A program made the position numbers and the translations under genes. A DNA stretch of 64,000 bases from JAAEUB01 sp964550345 (GTDB lineage: Bacteria > Pseudomonadota > Alphaproteobacteria > Rhodobacterales > Rhodobacteraceae). The stretch covers positions 1-64,000 of the forward strand of contig CAZJYZ010000009.1 of assembly GCA_964550345.1 (NCBI GenBank). The letters are read 5' to 3'. Positions 1 through 7,079 of this stretch are shown piece after piece; the stretch's first letter is position 1; each line of letters opens with the position of its first letter. Under the pieces are notes generated by a model that made no database searches, was not told the origin of the DNA, and saw only the letters and a program-made list of their open reading frames with translations.

Positions 1-255
1 CATAGGAGCCACGAGGACAAAATGTTCACACCAACTCAGGTCATCAAGGAATGATTCCAGATGCGGCTCCAGCGGCTTAAGGTTTTTATAACCGCTGAAC
101 TCGGAATTCGGGTCGAAGTCCGTATCCGCCAGGTGAACAAGGCGCACATCATGGCCCTTTTCCTTGGCCCCCTTTTCGTAGGAATGGGCAAGCTGGCCCG
201 AAATAGATGATTTTGAAGGATGTCCGTTCAGGATCAGAATTCGTTTTTGGCTCAT
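1..255 (-). CDS. Flavodoxin-fold NAD(P)H oxidoreductase (quinone reductase-like), partial
   Basis: Only the first 85 residues are inside the window; the gene runs off the left edge. The start ATG is the complement of 253-255. The N-terminus begins MSQKRILILNGHPSKSS, a beta strand followed by the phosphate-binding loop typical of the Flavodoxin_2 family (NAD(P)H:quinone oxidoreductase, KefF/MdaB-like), which uses FMN or FAD to reduce quinones or other electrophiles by two electrons in the cytoplasm. It is divergent from a TetR regulator, and three palindromic operators fill the 102 bp between the two start codons. The natural reading is a detoxification enzyme repressed by that regulator and induced by a quinone-like or electrophilic compound. 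The family call is solid; the substrate is unknown. Confidence 0.8.
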   Translation of the reverse strand, partial: MSQKRILILNGHPSKSSISGQLAHSYEKGAKEKGHDVRLVHLADTDFDPNSEFSGYKNLKPLEPHLESFLDDLSWCEHFVLVAPM

Positions 256-269
256 AGTACTCTCCATAA

Positions 270-337
270 TTGACCATGGTCAGTTTGTTTATGGAAATAA
301 TTGACCATGGTCAATTACTATTTTTGACTGTGGTCAC
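270..337. promoter_or_regulatory. Three tandem TetR-type palindromic operators
   Basis: TGACCATGGTCA occurs at 271-282 and 302-313; the second lies in a perfect 18-bp palindrome, AATTGACCATGGTCAATT (299-316). A diverged copy, TGACTGTGGTCA, is at 325-336. Centres are 31 and 23 bp apart. They sit between the oxidoreductase and TetR genes, so binding would cover both divergent promoters. That the adjacent TetR protein binds here is inference from position and symmetry. Confidence 0.8.
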
Positions 338-357
338 TTTTTGTGCAAGAAACCCCT

Positions 358-933
358 ATGGCCGAAGCAATCCAAGCCCGCACCCTTGCAACCCGCGCCC
401 GCCTTTTATCGAAGGCGCAGGAGGTGATTGCGCAATCCAGCTATGGCGAAATGCGTGTTGAGGAAGTGGTAAAAGGCGCCGGTGTCGCCAAGGGTACCTT
501 TTTCGCGCATTTCAAGGACAAGGATGCATTAATGGACCTGTTGATCGGGGCTGAAATTGACAGGCATCTGGATAAACTGGCAGCGCAACAAGTCCCGCAA
601 GACGTTGAGGCATTGGTTGAAACACTGATGCCCCTCATGGAGTTCATGACCTGCGAACGATATGTTTTTGACGTGATCCTGCGTCACTCCGGAGCTGCGG
701 CCATAGAGCAGATTGGCCCAATAGCCACCACCTTTGGCAGATGCATCACCGTGCTTGCGGGTTGGATACAGAAAGGAAACTTTCGCAAGGATGTAGACCC
801 ACTTCTCCTGGCCGAAGGGGTGCAAGCCTTTATGATTCAGGTCATGGGCCTGAACTTTTGCGCTTTGCATAACACCTCGCCATTGGACGCGGCCCTGACC
901 CCGTTTCTTGAACTTTGGCTTGCGCCAAACTGA
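358..933 (+). CDS. TetR/AcrR family transcriptional regulator
   Basis: A 191-residue protein from the ATG at 358; an in-frame GTG at 343 would add five residues but lies six bases past the third operator. The N-terminal helix-turn-helix spans about residues 5-50, with the TetR recognition-helix signature GVAKGTFFAHFKDKDAL. The rest is the all-helical ligand-binding and dimerisation domain. TetR proteins usually repress their own gene and a divergent target and leave DNA when a small ligand binds. Here the target should be the flavodoxin-fold oxidoreductase. I cannot tell the ligand from the sequence. Confidence 0.9.
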   Translation: MAEAIQARTLATRARLLSKAQEVIAQSSYGEMRVEEVVKGAGVAKGTFFAHFKDKDALMDLLIGAEIDRHLDKLAAQQVPQDVEALVETLMPLMEFMTCERYVFDVILRHSGAAAIEQIGPIATTFGRCITVLAGWIQKGNFRKDVDPLLLAEGVQAFMIQVMGLNFCALHNTSPLDAALTPFLELWLAPN

Positions 934-1187
934 ACACTTGATCCGCATGGGTTTTAGCCCTATACCCCGCGCGTCCGGGACCTTTTGGGTCTGTCGGATT
1001 CGCTTGCTGTGCATTTCATCCGGATTTCTTCATCCGGCAAGAGCGCGGCGGCGGGATACGAAGTAAAGACGACCTGACCTCTGGCGGGCGCCCCTGAATG
1101 GGAAATGGCGGACCCGGTGAAGACACAGAGCTCTGAGGCGCACCAACACTTCGCGGGCTAAACCGTGAGCAAATATAGGAGCGACAG
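934..1187 (+). other. Non-coding leader ahead of rplS
   Basis: No gene is supported in these 254 bases. The segment must hold the rplS-rpmE promoter and a long 5' leader. It contains a direct repeat TTCATCCGG (in 1014-1040) and GC-rich short inverted repeats. Leaders before rplS can carry autoregulatory RNA structures in other bacteria, but I see no recognisable conserved element here. The ribosome-binding sequence AGGAG lies just before the rplS ATG. Confidence 0.4.
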
Positions 1188-1562
1188 ATGGACCTGATCG
1201 CAGAACTTGAGGCGGAACAAATCGCCGCCCTCGGGAATGACGTTCCCGATTTCAAAGCGGGTGACACCATCCGCGTCGGCTATAAGGTAACCGAAGGTAC
1301 CCGCAGCCGTGTTCAGAATTACGAAGGTGTATGCATTTCGCGCAAGAACGGCCACGGTATTGCTGGCTCGTTCACCGTGCGCAAAATCAGCTTTGGCGAA
1401 GGTGTGGAACGGGTCTTCCCGCTGCATTCAACCAATATCGACAGCATCACCGTGATCCGCCGTGGCCGTGTGCGCCGCGCCAAGCTTTACTATCTGCGCT
1501 CGCGCCGTGGTAAGTCGGCCCGGATCGCCGAAGACACCAATTACAAGCCCAAGAAAGCCTGA
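1188..1562 (+). CDS. rplS: 50S ribosomal protein L19
   Basis: A 124-residue protein with the full L19 core: the AGDTIRVGYKVTEG segment (about residues 24-37), RVQNYEGVCI (41-50), and the basic segment RRGRVRRAKLYYLRSRRGKS. L19 sits at the 30S-50S interface and bridges 16S rRNA in the assembled ribosome. The length is close to the usual 115-125. It is the first gene of a two-gene operon with rpmE, 11 bp downstream. trmD, rimM and rpsP, its usual partners in many bacteria, are absent from the immediate upstream region. Confidence 0.97.
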   Translation: MDLIAELEAEQIAALGNDVPDFKAGDTIRVGYKVTEGTRSRVQNYEGVCISRKNGHGIAGSFTVRKISFGEGVERVFPLHSTNIDSITVIRRGRVRRAKLYYLRSRRGKSARIAEDTNYKPKKA

Positions 1563-1573
1563 GGAGACATATC

Positions 1574-1795
1574 ATGAAAAAAGATCTGCATCCCGATTAT
1601 CACATGATCGAGGTCAAGCTGACCGACGGCACCGCCTACCAGATGAAAACCACCTGGGGCAAAGAGGGCGACAGCATGCAGCTGGATATCGACCCAACTG
1701 TGCACCCGGCATGGACCGGCGGAGGCACCCGCCTGATGGATACCGGCGGACGCGTCTCGAAGTTCAAAAAGAAATACGAAGGTTTGGGTTTCTAA
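1574..1795 (+). CDS. rpmE: 50S ribosomal protein L31
   Basis: A 73-residue protein beginning MKKDLHPDYHMIEVKLTDG, the L31 start signature, and ending with the FKKKYEGLGF tail. It has no cysteines, so it belongs to the zinc-independent (C-minus) form of L31, a bridge protein linking the 50S central protuberance to the 30S head. A GAGGAG ribosome-binding sequence precedes the ATG. It is co-transcribed with rplS and followed by a good intrinsic terminator. Confidence 0.95.
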   Translation: MKKDLHPDYHMIEVKLTDGTAYQMKTTWGKEGDSMQLDIDPTVHPAWTGGGTRLMDTGGRVSKFKKKYEGLGF

Positions 1796-1817
1796 GCAGC
1801 CTTATTCTCGTATTACG

Positions 1818-1848
1818 AAACGCCGCACTGGAAACAGCGCGGCGTTTT
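1818..1848 (+). terminator. Rho-independent terminator of rplS-rpmE
   Basis: A 9-bp perfect stem, AAACGCCGC (1818-1826) with GCGGCGTTT (1839-1847), with a 12-nt loop and ending in a T run. It lies 23 bp past rpmE and just short of the 3' end of the convergent methyltransferase. The A-rich left arm would also give a U run on the other strand, so it may serve both genes. Confidence 0.85.
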
Positions 1849-1860
1849 GCATTTCAGCGC

Positions 1861-2691
1861 TCAGCGGCGGCGGGCTATTATCTGAACTGGCGCGATGATG
1901 CCATTTTCAACATTTGCCAACATGTTACCGACCTTTGTGCGTGCATCCTGACCCATGACGATGTGCAGTCCCAGAGGCGGCGGGCCACCATTGGCCAGCC
2001 GTGCTTTGATTGCCGCGAAGAAGTTCAACGCTACATCGCGTTTTTCTTCGACATCGAGCACTTCGAAACCGGCTTCTGCCAACCCGGCCTGATATTCATC
2101 CGGAGAGGTAACAAACGAGGTTTCTTCGCTTGCCGCCCACGCAACCGGGTAAGCCAGAGGTGCAGGGCCGGTCCGCATGATGTCATATATCCCAACATAT
2201 CCGTCAGGCTGCACCACACGGGCAATCTCATCAAAAAGTGCCTGTTTTTCGCTGATGTTCATGCCTACATGCATCATCGTCGCGCGCTCAAAACTGTCGT
2301 CATCATAGGGCATTTTCAGGGCACTGCCGACTTCAAGCGTTATGGCATCACCCATGCCCACATGTTCGTTCAGATGCTTGCCAACCGATATGTATTCCGG
2401 GGTAAGATCAACCCCGCTGACCTGGCAGCCGTACGAGCTGACCAGATCCCGGGCAGTGCCGCCCAACCCACAGCCGATATCCAGCACGCTCTGCCCCGGA
2501 TGCAGGCATAACTGCTCGGTCATGGCTTTCGTCGCCGCGCGGCCCCCGATGTGAAATTCGTCAACTGCACCCAAAAGTTCGACTGCGGGGGCATCGGAAA
2601 GATCCTTCATTTTCACCAGCCCCGCTTGGATCGCATCCTCAAGTTTTCCATGCGTATAGTGCTGGGCAATCGCCTGATCTTGGGCCGTCAT
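1861..2691 (-). CDS. Class I SAM-dependent methyltransferase (sarcosine/dimethylglycine methyltransferase-like)
   Basis: A 276-residue protein with a Rossmann methyltransferase domain: motif I VLDIGCGLGG (about 69-78), then the acidic loop GVDLTPEYI, which binds the ribose of SAM, and the MMHVGMNI and IYDIMRTGP segments. Order and spacing resemble the glycine/sarcosine/dimethylglycine methyltransferases and related UbiE-like enzymes, so an amine or small-molecule acceptor is possible but not shown. A clear AGGAGG precedes the ATG. It is divergent from an HxlR regulator across 126 bp, which suggests control by that protein. The fold is certain; the acceptor is not. Confidence 0.82.
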   Translation of the reverse strand: MTAQDQAIAQHYTHGKLEDAIQAGLVKMKDLSDAPAVELLGAVDEFHIGGRAATKAMTEQLCLHPGQSVLDIGCGLGGTARDLVSSYGCQVSGVDLTPEYISVGKHLNEHVGMGDAITLEVGSALKMPYDDDSFERATMMHVGMNISEKQALFDEIARVVQPDGYVGIYDIMRTGPAPLAYPVAWAASEETSFVTSPDEYQAGLAEAGFEVLDVEEKRDVALNFFAAIKARLANGGPPPLGLHIVMGQDARTKVGNMLANVENGIIAPVQIIARRR

Positions 2692-2817
2692 GTGATTTCC
2701 TCCTGATTAATTCACCCAGCGAAGTGGGCCTGATGCCCTACCCAATACGAAGGTACTTTTTCGGTCTACTCCCAAAAATGTAGTGTATCTGACGTCTGCC
2801 TGTGCCATCGTGGTGGG

Positions 2818-3513
2818 ATGACGGCATATGGTCAGTTTTGTTCGATCGCAAAAGCGCTGGAGGTCTTTGGGGACAAATGGACCCCCCTGATCGTGCGTGA
2901 GCTGGTTTGCGGGTCGTCGCGATTTAGTGAAATTCACCGGGGGGTGCCGCGAATATCCCCAACGTTGCTGTCCCGGCGGCTAGCAGCCCTCGTGGAAGCA
3001 GGCGTGGTACACCGCAAGTCCGGCAATGACGGATATGAACTGACCGAGGCCGGAGCCGAATTGCAGCCAATTCTGGAACTACTGGGCGTCTGGGGGCAAA
3101 GGTGGGTTCGCGGGCAGTTGAGCGACGCTGATTTTGACCCTGACCTTTTGATGTGGGACATGCGGCGGCGCATAGATTTCGGTGTATTTGACACTCTGCG
3201 CATTTGTATCCGGTTCGAATACACTGATACCAAACCCGGGAAATCCCTTTACTGGCTAGTCGGGACAACAGCGGCCACCGAGTTATGCACATCCGACCCC
3301 GGCTTTGAGGTCGATCTTTATGTCACCACCGATATTCGCACCATGATCCAGGTTTGGAATGGAGACCAGACCCTTTCGCGCGCAATCAGTACCGGCGCAA
3401 TAGATCTGCATGGTGCACAAGAGATGCGTAAAAAGTTTAAAGATGCCCTTTTGCTGAACCTTTTTGCTGGAGTGGCTGAGGCGACTTCCATATCCAATCC
3501 ACGCAACCTATAG
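2818..3513 (+). CDS. HxlR family regulator with C-terminal SCP2-like domain
   Basis: A 231-residue protein. Residues about 5-95 form an HxlR winged helix (ALEVFGDKWTPLIVREL, then SPTLLSRRLAALVEAGVV). HxlR proteins are usually about 110 residues, so the extra roughly 110 residues (about 125-231) are a second domain with the look of a sterol-carrier (SCP2)-like fold: LRICIRFEYTD, YWLVG, then VDLYVTTDIRTMIQVWNGD. That domain could sense a hydrophobic ligand. The gene is divergent from the methyltransferase. The winged-helix call is strong; the SCP2-like call is moderate. Confidence 0.85.
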   Translation: MTAYGQFCSIAKALEVFGDKWTPLIVRELVCGSSRFSEIHRGVPRISPTLLSRRLAALVEAGVVHRKSGNDGYELTEAGAELQPILELLGVWGQRWVRGQLSDADFDPDLLMWDMRRRIDFGVFDTLRICIRFEYTDTKPGKSLYWLVGTTAATELCTSDPGFEVDLYVTTDIRTMIQVWNGDQTLSRAISTGAIDLHGAQEMRKKFKDALLLNLFAGVAEATSISNPRNL

Positions 3514-3562
3514 TCACCCTAAACGCGCCTGACGCGCAGGACCGGGAAGTGGGATAACAACA

Positions 3563-4375
3563 ATGGCGCATATTATCGTCGTCGGGAATGAAAAAGGCGG
3601 GGCTGGCAAGTCAACCGTCGCCATACATGTAGCCACAGCGCTTTCACGCATGGGCCATAAGGTGAGCGTGCTGGACCTTGATCTGCGCCAGCGCTCCTTT
3701 GGCCGGTTCATTCAAAACCGCCGGGTAACACTGGAAAAGCTGGAGTTCGACCTGCCGACGCCGGACTATCGCGACCTGCCGGAAATTGACCGCTCAACCC
3801 TTGAGCCGGGCGAAAACCCCTATGACCGGCGTCTGTCCATGGCTGTGGCCGGTATGGAGGGCGACAGCGAATTTATCGTCATCGATTGCCCCGGTTCTCA
3901 CACCCGCCTGAGCCAGGTGGCGCATTCTCTTGCCGACACGCTGATCACCCCGCTGAATGACAGCTTTGTCGATTTTGATCTGCTGGCACATCTGGACCCG
4001 GAAACCGGCAAGGTCGAAGGTCCGTCGGTGTACAGTGAAATGGTGTGGAATGCCCGGCAGTTGCGTGCCCGCGCCGGTCTGAAGCCGATTGACTGGGTGG
4101 TGATGCGCAATCGGCTGGGCGCGCAGATGATGCATAACAAACAGAAAATGGGCGATGCGCTGGCAGATTTGGCAACCCGCATCGGTTTTCGCACTGCGAC
4201 GGGCTTTAATGAACGTGTGATTTTTCGCGAGCTGTTTCCACGTGGCCTTACTTTGCTGGACCTGCGCGACATTGGCGTCAAAGGCCAGATGAATATCTCA
4301 AACGTCGCTGCCAGAAATGAACTGCGAGAGATGATGAAGGCACTGGGCCTGCCTGGGGTAAATGTAAGTTTCTGA
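3563..4375 (+). CDS. mipZ: MipZ, ParA-like ATPase that positions the division plane
   Basis: A 270-residue ParA/MinD-superfamily ATPase. The deviant Walker A GNEKGGAGKSTVAIH lies at residues 8-22, with VLDLDLRQRSFGRFIQNR next, a segment characteristic of alphaproteobacterial MipZ. IVIDCPGSH is Walker B. MipZ binds ParB near the chromosome origin, forms a gradient from the poles and blocks FtsZ polymerisation away from midcell. It is a monocistronic gene here. The lineage-restricted family supports an alphaproteobacterial origin of the window. Confidence 0.93.
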   Translation: MAHIIVVGNEKGGAGKSTVAIHVATALSRMGHKVSVLDLDLRQRSFGRFIQNRRVTLEKLEFDLPTPDYRDLPEIDRSTLEPGENPYDRRLSMAVAGMEGDSEFIVIDCPGSHTRLSQVAHSLADTLITPLNDSFVDFDLLAHLDPETGKVEGPSVYSEMVWNARQLRARAGLKPIDWVVMRNRLGAQMMHNKQKMGDALADLATRIGFRTATGFNERVIFRELFPRGLTLLDLRDIGVKGQMNISNVAARNELREMMKALGLPGVNVSF

Positions 4376-4487
4376 CAACAGGCAAGACATTTACCACTGC
4401 GCTTTGATAAACAGACCCACGACCATTTGAAAACCCAAGAATTCCGATTGCGACACCCGCGCCAATGCCCTATATGCCAGCCTCAAG

Positions 4488-4564
<77 letters not shown>

Positions 4565-4677
4565 TATACTCCCGCCAAAATCCTTTCCACCGGCTGATTG
4601 CCCGACACACAGCTATGCCCATTGTTGAAATGGTCCCAGTTAAGGTACAATGCGCGCATCAGACTGGAGAAACCCGC

Positions 4678-6213
4678 ATGTCAGAGATATTCACCAAGCT
4701 TCGCGCGATCACCGATGATAAAACCCTAAGCGCGGCGCAAAAGGCGCATTATCTGGCGCTTGAGGCGGAGAATATGCTGCCCTATCCGGATTTGGACGCA
4801 GAAACTGCCCGGGCCCTGGAGGAACGGGTGATCTGCGACATGTTTGAAGGTCACGCGCCGCACAAGCCCCGCTATGTGCTGCCCGATTATGATATCGTTT
4901 TAAAACAGGGCAGCGAATTTCTGGAACTTCCGGTGCCACAAACCCTGGATGAGGCCATTAATACCCTGATGATTGCCTATCATCATGTGCCGTCAGTTAC
5001 CGGCATCCCGGTTTATGTCGGCCAAATTGACGATTTGCTTCTGCCTTTTTGTGAGGGTGTCAGTGACGACGCGCTTTACACAAAAATCAAACTCTTTTGG
5101 CGCTACCTTGACCGGGTTCTTCCTGATGCGTTCATGCACGCAAATATCGGCCCCACGGACAACCGGGTGGCGCGCATGGTGCTGCGTGTTGATGCGGAAT
5201 TAAAACAAATCGCACCGAATCTGACATTTCTCTATGACCCGGAAATCAGTACGGATGAAATCCTGCAAATTGCCACCAACAATATCGTTGAATGCTCCAA
5301 GCCGCATATTGCCAACCATCCGATCCACCGGGGTACATTCGATGGGCGCGGTTACGGAATTGTAAGTTGTTACAATGCCTTACCAATTTCAGGTGGGGCA
5401 TCAACCATGCCGCGTGTCAATCTGGCCGAGGTTGCGAAACGGGCAAAAAGTACAACAGATTTCTTCGAGAGCGTCCTGCCACATTACATGGAGCTTGCCT
5501 TCCGCCTGACCGAAGCCCGGGTGGATTATCTTTATAATCACTCAAACTTCTTCAGCAGCTTTCTGGTGGAGGAAGGCTGGATCGACCCGGACAGATTCAC
5601 CGTGATGTACGGCGTTTTCGCCATGGCCGAGGCGGTGAATATCCTGCAGGATCTTGAAGGGCGCACAGGGCGTTACGGTTTTGACGATGAGGCCAATGCG
5701 CTTGGCTATAAAATGTCGGAAATGATGGCTGGCATGGTCGAGAAACGCCCTCTGGAAAATGTCTGGCGGGGGCATGCAATGCTGCATGCTCAGGCCGGGT
5801 TGAGCACAGACGACGCCACCACGCCGGGTATGCGTATCCCTTATGGAACCGAACCCGATCCGGTCAGCCATGTACACGCGTTGGCTCCGCATCACCAATA
5901 TTACGCCTCGGGCATAAGCGAAATTCTAACGGTGGATGAAACCGTCAAGAACAACCCCGAAGCTATGTTGCAGCTGTGCAAAGGCGCGCTGGACGCGGGC
6001 TTTCGCGAATTTACCGCCAATGTCGCCAGTAACGATCTGGTGAGGGTAACCGGGTACATGATCCGCCTGTCCGATGTGGCCAAGTTCAAGGCCTGCAAAG
6101 GGTCGCGCACCAATACCACCGCCCTTGGGTCGGAAGCTGCTGAAATGACCGGCATACTTGAACGCAAACCGCGTGTGGTGGGCCATGAGCTTTCCCCAAG
6201 CTACAGTAAATAA
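4678..6213 (+). CDS. yjjI: YjjI family glycyl radical enzyme
   Basis: A 511-residue protein from the ATG at 4678, chosen because GGAG lies 8 bp upstream; an in-frame ATG at 4615 lacks a ribosome-binding site. The glycyl radical loop RVTGYM places the radical glycine at residue 459, 52 from the C-terminus. The likely thiyl-radical cysteine is C231 in GIVSCYNALPISGGA. Length and both sites match YjjI (E. coli about 516 residues), a glycyl radical family of unknown reaction. The enzyme needs anaerobic activation by the radical-SAM protein encoded next (yjjW), whose start overlaps this gene by 29 bp. The radical form would be destroyed by oxygen, so it should act only under anoxia. Confidence 0.93.
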   Translation: MSEIFTKLRAITDDKTLSAAQKAHYLALEAENMLPYPDLDAETARALEERVICDMFEGHAPHKPRYVLPDYDIVLKQGSEFLELPVPQTLDEAINTLMIAYHHVPSVTGIPVYVGQIDDLLLPFCEGVSDDALYTKIKLFWRYLDRVLPDAFMHANIGPTDNRVARMVLRVDAELKQIAPNLTFLYDPEISTDEILQIATNNIVECSKPHIANHPIHRGTFDGRGYGIVSCYNALPISGGASTMPRVNLAEVAKRAKSTTDFFESVLPHYMELAFRLTEARVDYLYNHSNFFSSFLVEEGWIDPDRFTVMYGVFAMAEAVNILQDLEGRTGRYGFDDEANALGYKMSEMMAGMVEKRPLENVWRGHAMLHAQAGLSTDDATTPGMRIPYGTEPDPVSHVHALAPHHQYYASGISEILTVDETVKNNPEAMLQLCKGALDAGFREFTANVASNDLVRVTGYMIRLSDVAKFKACKGSRTNTTALGSEAAEMTGILERKPRVVGHELSPSYSK

Positions 6214-7051
6214 GGTCCTTACCTATTCGCTGGTCGACGGGCCGGGCAACCGGCTGGTGGTCTTCCTGCAAGGCTGCAATTTTGCCTGCCCGACCTGCCA
6301 CAATCCTTATACAATCGGCATGTGTGACCATTGCGGCGACTGTGTGCCCGCCTGCCACTCTGCGGCCCTCACCATGGAAAACGACAGTGTGGTATTCGAT
6401 CCAACCCTATGCGACGGCTGTGATGAATGCCTGAGAATTTGCCCGATCTCGGCCTCTCCAATGGTGCAAAGGATGGGTGTTGAGGACATCCTGAACATTG
6501 CCCGCCGCAACCGCGCTTTCCTTAGCGGCATCACTGTTTCCGGAGGCGAGGCGACGCTGCAGCTGAAGTTTGTCGTGGCGCTGTTTGAGGCTGTCAAAGC
6601 GGACCCTGACCTTCGGGACTTGACCTGTTTTGTTGACACAAACGGCCATCTTGGCCCGCGTGGCTGGGAAAAACTCCTGCCGGTTACAGATGGGGTGATG
6701 CTGGATGTCAAAGCCTTTGGAGTTGACTTGCATGAGGGCCTGACAGGACAGGGAAATGCAAAAGTTCTGAAATCAGCGCAAATCCTTTTTGATGCTGGAA
6801 GGTTGCATGAGCTGCGCTATCTGGTCATCCCTGGAAAAACTGACACGCCGAGCGAAATCGCCAGCCTAATTGAGTTTCTTCACAGTTTCGGTCCGCAAAT
6901 CCGCCTGCGCCTGAACGCGTTTCAGCATCATGGTGTGCGCGGAGCAGCGCTGGAATGGCCCACGGCTGAAAAAGCAGGCATCGAGAATATCCGCGTGGCG
7001 CTAGAAGAGGCCGGGTATTCAAAAATCGTGACACCAGCCGTATATTTATAA
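6185..7051 (+). CDS. yjjW: YjjW family glycyl radical enzyme activase (radical SAM)
   Basis: A 288-residue radical-SAM protein from the ATG at 6185. The radical-SAM motif CNFACPTC gives C31, C35 and C38. Two bacterial ferredoxin motifs follow: CDHCGDCVPAC (C47, C50, C53, C57) and CDGCDECLRIC (C76, C79, C82, C86), so three [4Fe-4S] clusters are expected. GITVSGGEATLQ is the SAM-binding GGE segment. It abstracts hydrogen from the target glycine of YjjI through a 5'-deoxyadenosyl radical. E. coli YjjW is about the same length. Translational coupling with yjjI is indicated by the overlap. Confidence 0.94.
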   Translation: MSFPQATVNKVLTYSLVDGPGNRLVVFLQGCNFACPTCHNPYTIGMCDHCGDCVPACHSAALTMENDSVVFDPTLCDGCDECLRICPISASPMVQRMGVEDILNIARRNRAFLSGITVSGGEATLQLKFVVALFEAVKADPDLRDLTCFVDTNGHLGPRGWEKLLPVTDGVMLDVKAFGVDLHEGLTGQGNAKVLKSAQILFDAGRLHELRYLVIPGKTDTPSEIASLIEFLHSFGPQIRLRLNAFQHHGVRGAALEWPTAEKAGIENIRVALEEAGYSKIVTPAVYL

Positions 7052-7079
7052 AAACTTCCCACCGCTTCAGAATTTCGGG

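Noticed and set aside
529..1014. Minus-strand open frame opposite the TetR gene
   Set aside because: Shadow of a real gene, with biased composition and no recognisable family.
1462..2511. A 349-residue plus-strand open frame across rplS, rpmE and the methyltransferase
   Set aside because: It overlaps two certain ribosomal protein genes in another frame and runs antisense to the methyltransferase; no domain or ribosome-binding site supports it.
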